33,131 nt of DNA from Luteimonas rhizosphaericola (GCF_029888045.1 NZ_JARXRN010000029.1:58008-91138), one strand, 5' to 3'; counted from the stretch's first letter, positions 24,554-33,131 are shown. Made by a program: numbers and translations. Notes: generated by a model not told the origin, from the sequence alone.

Positions 24554-26155
24554 GTGGCCCGGGATCGAAATTCGGCGGAACACGATGGCCGGCCGGCCGG
24601 TCGGCGGGATCCCGTGTTCGGCGATCCGCACGCCCTGCAGCTGGACCTGCGCGACGGTCGCAGCGACGAGCGACCCTTTCTCCGGCCCGCAGCGCACCCG
24701 CAACGCAAGTGGATCATCGCGCTGGCCGTGGCGGCGGCGCTGGTCGCCTGCGGCGTGCTGCTGCGCGACCCGCTCGCCGACCGCCTGTGGCCGGAGGCGC
24801 GCGTGCACGCGCTCACGGCGGACGCGGCGGCCGCGCTCGCGCGCGGCCACCTGACCGCGCCCGACGGCAGCGGCGCGCGCGAACTGTACGAGGCCGCGCG
24901 CGCGATCGATCCCGATCAGGCTGCGCCACGCGCCGGGCTGGCGCGGGTCGCCGAGGCCGCACTGGCGCAGGCCGCGGCCGGGGTCGAGGCCGGGCGCTTC
25001 GGCGAGGCGCACGCGCACCTGCGCCTGGCACGCGACCTCTCGATCCCGCGTGAGCGTGCCGACGCCATCGCCATTCGCCTGCGTGAACGCGAGGCGGCCC
25101 TCGCGGGGCTGGACGGCCTCGTCGCCCGGGCCGACGCCGCGCGCGCCGACGGCCGCCTCCACGGCGACGCCAGCGCCGCCCTTCCACTCTATGCGCGCGT
25201 GCTCGTGCTCGACCCCGGCCGCGCCGACGCCCTGCGCGGCCGCGACGACGCGCTCGCGGCCCTGCTCGAACAGGCGCGCGCCGACCTGCGCCGGGGCGAC
25301 CTGCAGGCCGCCGCCGGCGGCATCGCCGCCGCCCGCGACTACGATCCCGGCCACGTCGACCTGCCCGATACGCAGGCCCGGCTCACCGAGGAACTCGATG
25401 CGCTGCGGCGCCGCGCCGCGGTCGATTTCGCGGGCGGCCGTCTCGATGCCGCCGTCGCCACCTGGCGCCGCCTGCAGGCGTTCGATCCCGACGACGTCGC
25501 CGCGCGCGACGGCCTGCAGCAGGCGGCTGCCGCCCTGGCCTCGCGGGCGCAGCGACAGGGCGCGGACTTCCGCTTCGCCGACGCCGAGACGACCCTGTCG
25601 CGCGCGCGCGCGCTGGCGCCGGATGCGGCCGCAGTCGTCGCGGCGCAGTCCGCCCTGGAACGCGCGCGCCGGCGCCACGCCCAGCTGCAGGCGAGCGCCG
25701 CCGGGTCCGACCGCGCGGACCGCGTGCCCGTACTGCTGCGCGAGGCGGCCGAGGCCGAGGCGCGCGGGGACCTGCTCACGCCGCCCGGCGACAGCGCCTA
25801 CGACCACCTGCGCGCCGCGCAGGCCATCGCGCCGACCGATCCGCAGGTGCGGCGAGCGGTGGCGCGCCTGCTGCCGTCCGCGCGCGCCTGTTTCGAACGC
25901 TACCTCAGCGCCAACGACCTCGCGCGGGCGCGGCGCTGCCTCGGCGCCCGCGAGGCGCTCGGCGACAGCGCCGTCGCGATGGCGGCGGACCAGCGACGGC
26001 TCGCGCAGCGCTGGCTCGCGATCGGTGACGAACGCCTGGGCGCGGGGCAGCTGCAGTCGGCGTCCGCGGCGCTGGCGTCGGCGCGGGAGATCGATCCGCG
26101 AACGCCCGGCATCGAGGAATTCCAGCGTCGCCTGCGCGTCGCATCGCGCGAATAG
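24554..26155 (+). CDS. Membrane-anchored TPR-like protein of unknown function
   Basis: A 533-residue protein starting at GTG 24554. Residues 53-70 form one transmembrane segment; the N-terminal ~50 residues (cytoplasmic) are polar and Arg-rich; the rest is predicted periplasmic and made of Ala-rich helical pairs with the TPR pattern (A-LA-G, LY--A---DP). At least six units can be seen, such as ARELYEAARAIDPDQA, AALPLYARVLVLDPGRA and AAVATWRRLQAFDPDD. It lies 107 bp after relA and is probably transcribed separately; that gap shows nothing certain. It does not clearly match a named family; its likely role is as a periplasmic scaffold. Confidence 0.8.
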   Translation: MARDRNSAEHDGRPAGRRDPVFGDPHALQLDLRDGRSDERPFLRPAAHPQRKWIIALAVAAALVACGVLLRDPLADRLWPEARVHALTADAAAALARGHLTAPDGSGARELYEAARAIDPDQAAPRAGLARVAEAALAQAAAGVEAGRFGEAHAHLRLARDLSIPRERADAIAIRLREREAALAGLDGLVARADAARADGRLHGDASAALPLYARVLVLDPGRADALRGRDDALAALLEQARADLRRGDLQAAAGGIAAARDYDPGHVDLPDTQARLTEELDALRRRAAVDFAGGRLDAAVATWRRLQAFDPDDVAARDGLQQAAAALASRAQRQGADFRFADAETTLSRARALAPDAAAVVAAQSALERARRRHAQLQASAAGSDRADRVPVLLREAAEAEARGDLLTPPGDSAYDHLRAAQAIAPTDPQVRRAVARLLPSARACFERYLSANDLARARRCLGAREALGDSAVAMAADQRRLAQRWLAIGDERLGAGQLQSASAALASAREIDPRTPGIEEFQRRLRVASRE

Positions 26156-26177
26156 CGGACGCCGCCCGTATCGGGAT

Positions 26178-27545
26178 TCAGCCGGAAGCGCGATCCGGGG
26201 ACTGCGGGCCGACGCCGCCTGCCACGCCCGCCAGCACCTCCTTCAGTCCGAGCGCCAGCTGTTGCCAGCTGTGCTCGCGCACCTGCAGGGTGTCGAGCGT
26301 GAGCCCGGCGTCGAGTCGTCCACCCTGCTTGGCGGCGAGCAGATGCAGCAGCTGGTCCGCGATCGCCACCTCGTCGTTGCCGCAGACCCAGCCGCGATGC
26401 AGTGCCACGATCCGAGCGGCCACCAGATCGGTCTCGTGCGCGAGGTGCAGCACCGGGCGGCCGGCGCCGAGGTATTCGTAGAACTTGCCCGGAATCTGCG
26501 CGCCATCGTCGTTCGCGATGTTCACCAGCACGTCGGCCTCGCGCTGCAGCGCCAGGGCCTGCCGGTGCGGCAGGAAGCCCAGCAGGCGCAGCTGGTCGGG
26601 CGCGGCGCGGGCCGCGGCCAGGATCGGTTCGGGTACCGTCACCGCCGCGATGCTCAGGCGGATGCGCGGATCCGCGCGCAGCGCGGCGAGCAGCGCGTCG
26701 ATGCGACGGAACGCGTACAGGCTGCCGGTGTAGAGCAGTTCCAGCCGGGCGCTGTCGAACACGCCGGTCGGTGGGGCGTGGGCCGGCGGCGCCAGGTCGA
26801 AGCCCTGGGTGAGCACGCTCATCGGCGTGTCGCCGCCGTGGCGCTCCCGCATCTGTTCCAGCGCGCGCACGTTGGTCACGATGACGTGCGCGGCGTGGCG
26901 GAACACTGCGCGCTCCAGGCGCCAGGACCGTGCACGCCAGCGGCGCGGGGTATACGGCGCGAGCACCGGATCGCCGAGGTCGGCGACCCATGGCACCCCC
27001 CGGCCGCGCATCGCCAGGCCGAGTTCGAGCGTGGTCGCCGGTTCGTGCGAGCTGATCACCACGTCGGGACGCACGCGGTCCATCAGTACGCGCAGCCGCC
27101 GCAGGCCATGGCCGCGCCATTCGCCGCGGATGTCGGGAAACCGCAGCTGCCCGGCGATCGCCTGCACCGTTTCCGACACGCGCTGCTTCCAGTTGCGAGG
27201 CGGGCGCAGCGCGACGGGCGCGTTGCCGGGTGAAGCCGCCGCGCCCGCGGGGTGGGCCGCTTCGGCGCTCGCCGCAGCTGCCGGCGCGGCGCGCGGACGG
27301 CGCGGATGGCGCTGGCGATAGTCGCGATGGAACGCCAGCGCGCCGCGCAACAGCCCCGGAAAGGTGCGGTGCACGTGCACGCTGTCCGGCAGCGCGGGCA
27401 GGCCCGGGGTCTCGCCGCCCAGGTCTGCGGTCAGCACGTGCACCTCGTGCCCGAGGCGGTCGAGCTCGCGGACCAGGTAGGTCCAGCGCAGCGACTGCGG
27501 CGAGGGGCTGGGCGGGAATTCGTAGGCGATCAGCAGGATGCGCAT
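26178..27545 (-). CDS. Glycosyltransferase family 4-type protein
   Basis: A 455-residue GT-B glycosyltransferase. The N-terminal domain begins MRILLIAYEFPPSPSPQ with the N-terminal binding loop of GT4 enzymes and contains EVHVLT; the C-terminal domain has LLYTGSLYAFRRI, LLGFLPH and the end of the nucleotide-sugar site KFYEYLGAGRPVL. Residues about 82-112 are a low-complexity Ala/Pro insertion. Start ATG 27545 overlaps the stop of the upstream glycosyltransferase by one base (TGATG), so the two are translated together. Sugar and acceptor cannot be deduced; polysaccharide or glycoconjugate synthesis is likely. Confidence 0.9.
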   Translation of the reverse strand: MRILLIAYEFPPSPSPQSLRWTYLVRELDRLGHEVHVLTADLGGETPGLPALPDSVHVHRTFPGLLRGALAFHRDYRQRHPRRPRAAPAAAASAEAAHPAGAAASPGNAPVALRPPRNWKQRVSETVQAIAGQLRFPDIRGEWRGHGLRRLRVLMDRVRPDVVISSHEPATTLELGLAMRGRGVPWVADLGDPVLAPYTPRRWRARSWRLERAVFRHAAHVIVTNVRALEQMRERHGGDTPMSVLTQGFDLAPPAHAPPTGVFDSARLELLYTGSLYAFRRIDALLAALRADPRIRLSIAAVTVPEPILAAARAAPDQLRLLGFLPHRQALALQREADVLVNIANDDGAQIPGKFYEYLGAGRPVLHLAHETDLVAARIVALHRGWVCGNDEVAIADQLLHLLAAKQGGRLDAGLTLDTLQVREHSWQQLALGLKEVLAGVAGGVGPQSPDRASG

Positions 27546-28846
27546 CAGCGGAGCAGTTCCAGCGTGTCGGCGAGCGCGCGTCGCGCCGTGTCGAAGGAGA
27601 AGTGTCGGCGGGTGTTGTGCAGGCCGTGGTCGACCAGGCGCTGCCACAATCCGGCATCGGTGCAGGCCTCGACCACGGCGTCGGCCAGGCTCGCCGCGTC
27701 GTCGGCGAGCAGCACGTCGCGCCGGTGCTCCAGGAAGGCGCCTTCCGCGGCGCTGGTGGTGGCCACCACCGCCAGTCCGTGTGCCATGTACTGGTTCACC
27801 TTGCCCTTGACTCCGGCGCCATAGCGCAGTGGCGCCAGTCCGACGCGGCAGCGCGCGAGCAGCGGCGCGAGGTCGGGCACGTGGTCGTGCACCACTACCC
27901 CGGGTCCGGGTGCGCGAAGCAGCGACAGCTGCGACAGGCCGTCGCCGACCAGGTGCAGCGTGCAGTCGGGCAGCTGCGTCCGCACGCGCGGGAAGATCTC
28001 CGCGACCAGCCATGCGACCGCGTCGACGTTCGGCGGATGGCGCGCGCCACCGACGAACAGCAGGCCCTCGCGCGCGGTGAACCCGCCGGGTCCGGCGAGC
28101 GTTTCGACGATGTTGGGGAGCAGCGCGACCCGCGCATCGGGCGCCTCGCGTGCCAGCAGCTCTCGCTCGGCCGCGCTGACTACCCAGGCGATGTCGGCTG
28201 CGGCGATCGCGGCCAGTTCGCGCTTCCGCGTCGCCCGGGCCAGGCGTTGCAGGCGATGGTCGCCGCGCACCTCCGCTTCGCGCCGCTCGCGCACGTGGTG
28301 CAGGTCGACGGTGTCGAGCACCACGCGCGTGTCGGGCGCGGCGCGGCGCGCGAGCGGGAGCAGGAACTCGGCGAGGTGGTAGCGGCTGAGGACCAGCACG
28401 TCGTAGCCGGCGAGATGGCGCTCGAACCAGCGCGGGTAGGGCGCGCGGTCGCGGGCGTCGTGCACGGTCACGCCCAACCCGCGCAGCAGCTCGGCGTAAT
28501 GTCCGGCGGCGACGCCGTCGTCGGGCAGGAAGTCGACCGCGTGGCCTTCGGCGCGCAGCAGGCGCATCAGATTGACGCTGCGCAGCGAGCCCGAATCGCG
28601 GTCCGGCCGCGGCGTGGACACGTCGATCAGCAGCCAGCGCAGCGGCCAGTGGCCGTCCGCGGGCGCGAAGAGCAACGGGTCGAACACGGGCGGCGTCGCG
28701 ACCTGGTGTGCTGCGGAGGCACTCCCGGCCGCTCGCGTGAACACGCGCCGCAGCAGTCCCGTCCATCCGCGAACGGCCAGTGCGATCCGCATCCGGTGCA
28801 GGCGCGACCCGAGGCGGCGCAGGTGGTACGACACGGGAACGCGCAC
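27545..28846 (-). CDS. Glycosyltransferase (GT4-like, two-domain)
   Basis: A 433-residue protein. After a basic N-terminus, the region at about 70-130 (LRWLLIDVSTPRPDRDSGS, GHAVDFLPD) starts the N-terminal domain; the C-terminal domain carries LLFVGGARHPPNVDAVAWLV and LAPLRYGAGVKGKV, then YMAHGLAVVATTSAAEG, which is the family's UDP/GDP-sugar site with its Glu. It is the first gene of a two-gene minus-strand operon with the neighbouring glycosyltransferase and is divergent to mrcB. Together they probably build one oligosaccharide, but the product is unknown. Confidence 0.9.
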   Translation of the reverse strand: MRVPVSYHLRRLGSRLHRMRIALAVRGWTGLLRRVFTRAAGSASAAHQVATPPVFDPLLFAPADGHWPLRWLLIDVSTPRPDRDSGSLRSVNLMRLLRAEGHAVDFLPDDGVAAGHYAELLRGLGVTVHDARDRAPYPRWFERHLAGYDVLVLSRYHLAEFLLPLARRAAPDTRVVLDTVDLHHVRERREAEVRGDHRLQRLARATRKRELAAIAAADIAWVVSAAERELLAREAPDARVALLPNIVETLAGPGGFTAREGLLFVGGARHPPNVDAVAWLVAEIFPRVRTQLPDCTLHLVGDGLSQLSLLRAPGPGVVVHDHVPDLAPLLARCRVGLAPLRYGAGVKGKVNQYMAHGLAVVATTSAAEGAFLEHRRDVLLADDAASLADAVVEACTDAGLWQRLVDHGLHNTRRHFSFDTARRALADTLELLR

Positions 28847-28979
28847 GGTGCGGAATCGGCTCCTGGCAGCCTGAACGGATGGTCATCGCGTGCCGCAGGC
28901 GCGAACGGGCGCTGCGCTAGACTTCGCGGGCCCCATTCTCGCATCCCCGGCCGCCCGCAGGGGCAGGCCCGAGGAGCCC
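28847..28979. promoter_or_regulatory. Divergent region between glycosyltransferase operon and mrcB
   Basis: A 133-bp gap with promoters expected for both operons. A possible -10, TAGACT (28918-28923), precedes mrcB by 56 bp, with no good -35. GAGGAG at 28971-28976 is the mrcB Shine-Dalgarno. Otherwise no structure is visible. Confidence 0.35.
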
Positions 28980-31484
28980 ATGGCCCGCATCGAGTACGAC
29001 GAAGACGACCGCGACGATCACCCCCGCGCCGGACCCGGCCGCAGCGACTGGCGCCGACGGCTGGTGACCGGGGCCCTGGCGGCGTTGGGCCTGGGACTCG
29101 GCTTCCTGATTCCGTACGCGATCTATCTCAACCACCAGATCAGCGAACGCTTCGGCGAGCTGAGGTGGCAGGTGCCCACGCGCGTGTACGCGCGCCCGCT
29201 GCGCCTGGCGCCCGGGCTGGCGATGGACGCGCAGACGCTCAAGACCGAACTCGACGCGGCCGCCTACCGCGAAGGCGACGGCGTGCGCGCGGGCACCTAC
29301 CTGCGCGAGGACGGGCGCTGGACGATCGCCAGCCGCGGCTTCCGCGACGTCGACGGCGACGTCGGCCCCAGCCGGGTCCAGGCCACGGTCTCCGGCGGCC
29401 GCGTGCGCACGCTCAAGGACCTGGCCAGCGACCGCGCGATCAAGGCCGCGCGGCTGGACGCGGCGCGCATCGCCACGCTGTACGGCCAGAAGCAGGAGGA
29501 GCGGCGGCTGGTGCGCGTGGAGGACGTGCCGCCGCTGGTGACCGACACCCTGCAGGCGGTGGAAGACCGCGACTTCGCCCACCACCACGGCATCGACCTG
29601 GGTGGCATGGCGCGCGCGGCCTGGGTGAACCTGCGCTCGGGCGAGAAGCGCCAGGGCGCCAGCACGCTGACCCAGCAGCTGGCGCGCAGCGGCCTGCTCG
29701 GCATCGGCCGCGAGCAGACCTGGAGCCGCAAGTTCAACGAGATCCTGTATGCGCTGCTGATGGAAGCGCGCTACGACAAGAGCACCATCCTCGAGGCCTA
29801 CCTCAACCAGGTCTACCTCGGCCAGCGCGGCGCGCAGGCGATCCACGGCCTGGCCGCGGGCGCCGAGTTCTGGTTCGGTCGCCGACTTGAGGACCTGGAC
29901 ACCGAGCACGTCGCGCTGCTGGTGGGCATGGTGCGCGGGCCGTCGTACTACGACCCGCGCCGCCATCCCGAGCGCGCGAAGGAACGCCGCGACTTCGTGC
30001 TGGCGAACATGCGCGAGACCGGGCTGATCGACCAGGCCGCGCACGACCGCGCGGTGAAGGCGCCGCTCGGCGTGACCGACTCGCCCGGCAGCGTCGCCGC
30101 CAACCGGTTCCCGGCCTACGTCGACCTGGTGCGCCGGCAGCTCGCGCGCGACTATCCGGCGGACGCACTGCAGGGCGCCGGCCTGAGCGTGATGACCGGC
30201 ATGTCGCCCTCGGCCCAGGCGTATGCGGAAGCCTCGGTCACGCGCACGATCGAATCGCTGCAGACCGGCAAGCGCCCGCCGCTGGAGGCCGGGCTGGTGC
30301 TGACCGACGTCCACGACGGCGAAGTGGTGGCGGTGGTCGGCAGCCGCCAGCCGACCGTGCACGGCTTCAACCGCGCGGTGGAGGCGCGACGGCCGGTGGG
30401 GTCGCTGCTCAAGCCCTTCGTCTATCTGCTGGCGCTGGCCAGCCCGCGCGACTGGTCGCTCGCCACCTGGGTCGACGACTCGCCGGTCACCATCACCCTG
30501 CAGAACGGAAGCCGCTGGTCGCCGGGCAATTCCGACGGTCGCAGCCACGGCAGCGTGCGCGCGATCGATGCGCTGGCGCAGTCGTACAACCAGGCCACGG
30601 TGCGCGTGGGCATGGCGGTCGATCCCGAGCGCCTGGCCGACCTGCTGCGCACGCTGGCGGGCATCGAGGCCGCCGCCAACCCGTCGCTGATCCTGGGTTC
30701 GGTCGACCAGAGCCCCTACGCGATGGCCCAGCTGTACCAGTACCTCGCCTCGGGCGGCGAGATCCAGCCGCTGCGCGCGGTGCGCGGCGTGATCGATCCG
30801 GACGGGCGCGCGGTGCGGCGCTACGACAAGGATCCGGCGCCGGCGACCAAGAGCGACGCGATCGCCGCGGGGCTGGTGTCGGTGGCGCTGCAGCATGCGG
30901 TGAGTTCGGGCACCGGCCGCCAGCTCGTCAACGACGGCCTGGGGCGCCTGAATGCCGCCGGCAAGACCGGCACCAGCAACGACGGCCGCGACAGCTGGTT
31001 CGCGGGCTGGACCGGCGACCACCTGGCGGTGGTCTGGGTCGGGAACGACCAGAACGAACAGACCGGACTCTACGGCGCCACCGGCGCGATGCGGGTGTGG
31101 TCCGGCCTCTTCTCGCGGCTGCCGAGCGCGCCGCTGCGCGTGGGCAACGAAGGCCTGGACTGGCAGTGGGTGCTGCAGTCCAACGCGACCGATGCCGAAT
31201 GCCCGGGCGCCCGGCGCTTCGCGTTCGTGGCCGGGTTCGCACCGCCGTACGCCTCGTGCGCCTCGTTCATGGCGCCCGATCCCTACGCCTACCCCGATGC
31301 CGCGCCGACCGACGCGCCCGAGGGCGCCGAACCGCGCCCGCGCGGCTGGCGCGACTGGTTCGGGCTGGGGCGCCGCGAGCCGCCGGCCGATCCGGCCACC
31401 ACGCCGCCACCGGCGACGCCCGCTCCGCCCCCTCCGCCTCCCGCGCCCGCGCCTGCACCTGCGGCGCCCGTTCCCGTCGAGTAA
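28980..31484 (+). CDS. mrcB: Bifunctional penicillin-binding protein 1B
   Basis: An 834-residue class A PBP that polymerises and crosslinks peptidoglycan. A short cytoplasmic tail is followed by a TM segment at about 28-50, a UB2H-like domain (about 60-160), a glycosyltransferase domain with EDRDF (catalytic Glu195) and GASTLTQQ, and a transpeptidase domain with SLLK (Ser475, Lys478), SYN (535-537) and KTGTS (662-666). The C-terminal ~45 residues are a Pro/Ala-rich periplasmic tail. ATG 28980 follows GAGGAG. It starts a tight operon with the lipoprotein gene (3 bp) and yoaA (1 bp further). In gammaproteobacteria PBP1B needs an outer-membrane lipoprotein activator; the next gene is the likely one. 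Confidence 0.95.
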   Translation: MARIEYDEDDRDDHPRAGPGRSDWRRRLVTGALAALGLGLGFLIPYAIYLNHQISERFGELRWQVPTRVYARPLRLAPGLAMDAQTLKTELDAAAYREGDGVRAGTYLREDGRWTIASRGFRDVDGDVGPSRVQATVSGGRVRTLKDLASDRAIKAARLDAARIATLYGQKQEERRLVRVEDVPPLVTDTLQAVEDRDFAHHHGIDLGGMARAAWVNLRSGEKRQGASTLTQQLARSGLLGIGREQTWSRKFNEILYALLMEARYDKSTILEAYLNQVYLGQRGAQAIHGLAAGAEFWFGRRLEDLDTEHVALLVGMVRGPSYYDPRRHPERAKERRDFVLANMRETGLIDQAAHDRAVKAPLGVTDSPGSVAANRFPAYVDLVRRQLARDYPADALQGAGLSVMTGMSPSAQAYAEASVTRTIESLQTGKRPPLEAGLVLTDVHDGEVVAVVGSRQPTVHGFNRAVEARRPVGSLLKPFVYLLALASPRDWSLATWVDDSPVTITLQNGSRWSPGNSDGRSHGSVRAIDALAQSYNQATVRVGMAVDPERLADLLRTLAGIEAAANPSLILGSVDQSPYAMAQLYQYLASGGEIQPLRAVRGVIDPDGRAVRRYDKDPAPATKSDAIAAGLVSVALQHAVSSGTGRQLVNDGLGRLNAAGKTGTSNDGRDSWFAGWTGDHLAVVWVGNDQNEQTGLYGATGAMRVWSGLFSRLPSAPLRVGNEGLDWQWVLQSNATDAECPGARRFAFVAGFAPPYASCASFMAPDPYAYPDAAPTDAPEGAEPRPRGWRDWFGLGRREPPADPATTPPPATPAPPPPPPAPAPAPAAPVPVE

Positions 31485-31487
31485 GCC

Positions 31488-32015
31488 ATGCCGTCGATGT
31501 TCCGAATTGCCATCCTGTCCACCGCCGTCGCGGTCCTCGCCGCGTGCGCCACCGCGCCCGAACCGGAGCCGCCGGTCGCCCCGCTGACCACCGACACGCC
31601 GGAGCAGATGGTCGCGGCGATCGACGCCGCGGCCGGCAGCGGCGAGGGCGAGTTGGCGGTGCAGCCGCTGCGCGATCCGATGGTGGAGGACCTGCGCGAG
31701 CAGGCCCAGGCCGCGCGCGCGCGGAGCGACTACGCCGGGTCCGCCGATGCGCTCGACCGTGCCCTGGCGATCGTCGCCGACGATCCGGCACTGCTGCAGG
31801 AACGCGCCGAGACCGCGCTGCTGCAGCGCGAGTTCGGCCGTGCCGGCGAACTGGCCGAGCGCGCGTTCGCGCTCGGCGCCCAGGTCGGTCCGCTGTGCCG
31901 CCGCCACTGGGCGACGATCCGGCAGGTGCGCCTGGCCGAGGGCGATGCCGACGGCGCCGCCTCGGCCGCGCGCCAGGTCGAGGGTTGCCGGGTCGCCGGT
32001 CCCGACCGGTTCTGA
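31488..32015 (+). CDS. lpoP: TPR lipoprotein, probable PBP1B activator LpoP
   Basis: A 175-residue lipoprotein with lipobox VLAAC (Cys20), a Pro/Glu/Thr linker (about 22-50) and a TPR-like region (about 65-165: QAQAARARSDYAGSADALDRALAI, ERAETALLQREFGRAGELAERAF). It starts 3 bp after mrcB. In Pseudomonas and Acinetobacter relatives a TPR lipoprotein encoded directly after the PBP1b gene, LpoP, activates that enzyme from the outer membrane. The gene order, lipobox and TPR match it; sequence similarity has not been tested here. ATG 31497 is an alternative start. The remaining candidate is a general outer-membrane TPR lipoprotein. Confidence 0.8.
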   Translation: MPSMFRIAILSTAVAVLAACATAPEPEPPVAPLTTDTPEQMVAAIDAAAGSGEGELAVQPLRDPMVEDLREQAQAARARSDYAGSADALDRALAIVADDPALLQERAETALLQREFGRAGELAERAFALGAQVGPLCRRHWATIRQVRLAEGDADGAASAARQVEGCRVAGPDRF

Positions 32016-32016
32016 G

Positions 32017-33131
32017 ATGCCGGCACCGGAGCGGCTCGACACCGACTCGCTCGCCGTGCGCAGCGTCGCGGCGCTCGCCGAGGGCGGGCTGCTCGCGCAG
32101 CGCATTCCCGCGTTCGCCGCGCGCCACGCCCAGCAGCGCCTGGCGGGCGCGGTGGCCGATGCGTTGGGCGCGCGCGACACCCTGCTGGCCGAGGCCGGCA
32201 CCGGCACCGGCAAGACCTTCGCCTATCTCGTCCCGCTGCTGCTGTCCGGGCAGAAGGCGATCGTCTCCACCGGCACCCGCGCGCTGCAGGACCAGCTCTA
32301 CCACCGCGACCTGCCGCGCGTGCGCGACGCGCTCGGCACCGGCCTGAAGACCGCGCTGCTCAAGGGCCGCGCCAACTACCTGTGCCGCTACCGGCTCGAA
32401 CGCGCCAAGGGCGAGCCGCGCTTCACTTCGCGCGAGCAGATCGGGCAGTTCCAGCGCATCGTCGCCTGGAGCGGGCGCACGAAGATGGGCGACCTGGCCG
32501 AAGTCGAGGCGCTGGCGGACGATTCGCCGCTGCTGCCCATGGTCACCTCGACCGCCGACAACTGCCTTGGCAGCGAATGCCCGTTCTGGAGCGACTGCTT
32601 CGTGGTGCAGGCGCGCCAGCGCGCGCAGAGCGCCGACCTGGTGGTGGTCAACCATCACCTGCTGCTGGCGGACCTGGCGCTCAAGCAGGAAGGCTTCGGC
32701 GAGATCCTCCCCGGCGCCCAGGCCTTCGTGGTCGACGAGGCGCACCAGCTGCCGGAGCTGGCGGCGCAGTTCTTCGGCGAGAACCTGTCGGCGCGTCCGC
32801 TGGTGGAACTTTCGCGCGATACGCTCGGCGAAACCAAGGACGTGTCCGGCGCGATGGCGGTGGTGCAGGGGCCGGCGCGCGAGCTGGAACTGGCCACGCG
32901 CGGCCTGCGCGCCACCATGGAGGGGCTCCCGACGCGCGGCACCCGTGACCGCGCGCTGCAGGCGCCCGCGTTCGCGGAGGGACTGCGTGCGCTGGGCGCC
33001 GCGGTCGCCGACCTGCGCGATGCACTCGCGCCGCTGCGCGAATCCTCGCCCGGCTTCGACGCCTGCCATGCGCGGGCGCAGGAGATGATGGCGCGGCTGG
33101 CGCGCTGGGCTGGAGCCCCGGGGTCAGAGTC
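32017..33131 (+). CDS. yoaA: YoaA/DinG-family Fe-S DNA helicase (3' end outside window)
   Basis: An XPD/DinG-type 5'-3' DNA helicase, 371 residues visible of about 650. Walker A EAGTGTGKT is at residues 59-67; the four Fe-S cysteines are Cys123 (YLCRY), Cys183, Cys188 and Cys194 (NCLGSECPFWSDC); the NHHLLLAD motif is near 213; and DEAH is at 240-243. ATG 32017 lies 1 bp after the lipoprotein stop, so the gene belongs to the mrcB operon. The last visible residues (LARWAGAPGSE) end in a sequence resembling a repeat element. YoaA in E. coli works with the clamp-loader subunit HolC in damaged-fork repair. Confidence 0.9.
   Translation, partial: MPAPERLDTDSLAVRSVAALAEGGLLAQRIPAFAARHAQQRLAGAVADALGARDTLLAEAGTGTGKTFAYLVPLLLSGQKAIVSTGTRALQDQLYHRDLPRVRDALGTGLKTALLKGRANYLCRYRLERAKGEPRFTSREQIGQFQRIVAWSGRTKMGDLAEVEALADDSPLLPMVTSTADNCLGSECPFWSDCFVVQARQRAQSADLVVVNHHLLLADLALKQEGFGEILPGAQAFVVDEAHQLPELAAQFFGENLSARPLVELSRDTLGETKDVSGAMAVVQGPARELELATRGLRATMEGLPTRGTRDRALQAPAFAEGLRALGAAVADLRDALAPLRESSPGFDACHARAQEMMARLARWAGAPGSE
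33115..33131. repeat. REP/RAYT-like motif at the window end
   Basis: The window ends with GGGGTCAGAGTC (33120-33131), a motif I associate with the ends of short interspersed repeats and RAYT (REP-associated transposase) elements in gammaproteobacteria. The preceding AGCCCCGGGG is GC-rich. It lies in the middle of the yoaA frame, so it may be an insertion or the end of a contig at a repeat. Confidence 0.4.

Noticed and set aside
26178..28886. 902-residue fused ORF across both glycosyltransferases
   Set aside because: The upper part reads the other glycosyltransferase gene out of frame; a TGATG junction separates two genes.

Overview
The window is GC-rich gammaproteobacterial DNA. Gene content (mntP with its manganese riboswitch, recQ, a tailed dps, hrpA, relA, a PBP1B gene followed by a TPR lipoprotein gene) and protein style fit the Xanthomonadaceae/Lysobacteraceae (Lysobacter/Luteimonas-like). 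This assignment is inference from gene recognition; no search was run.

Positions 1 to about 13663 are the right end of an integrated siphovirus-type prophage. Seven overlapping plus-strand genes (1-7488) finish the tail module: a minor tail protein (truncated by the window start), a BR0599/DUF2163-type protein, a two-TM tail assembly protein, a small conserved protein, a large tail-tip/host-specificity protein carrying an inserted carbohydrate-binding-like domain, a fibre-type protein and a LamG-like lectin protein. The last ORF of the chain, 6952-7488, encodes two DUF2188-like units. Plus-strand cargo genes of visibly lower GC follow: a membrane-anchored Sel1-like protein with its own promoter, a Cys-rich exported protein and a small basic protein. 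A minus-strand operon of five genes (12130 to 9518) then encodes a divergent SRAP/HMCES-type abasic-site protein, a 274-aa unknown, two small acidic unknowns and a zinc-finger protein with no ordinary start codon. The prophage ends with an exported protein of five ~55-aa tandem repeats, a relic of a second SRAP gene, a strong inverted repeat, three short direct repeats, and a 47-bp 3' fragment of tRNA-Lys. That fragment is the attachment site; the intact tRNA and the integrase should lie beyond the left edge.

From 13734 on the DNA is core chromosome. The minus strand carries mntP behind a yybP-ykoY Mn2+ riboswitch, recQ and dps. The plus strand carries hrpA; then come an exported protein gene (minus), relA, a membrane-anchored TPR-like protein gene, a pair of translationally coupled glycosyltransferase genes (minus), and the plus-strand operon mrcB-lpoP-yoaA. 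mrcB and the lipoprotein gene probably act together as a peptidoglycan synthase and its outer-membrane activator. yoaA runs off the right edge, and the last 12 bases resemble a motif known from REP/RAYT-type repeats, so the window may end at a repeat.

The most unusual parts are the five-gene minus operon with the SRAP protein, the tandem-repeat exported protein beside the SRAP relic, and the inserted domain in the tail-tip protein.
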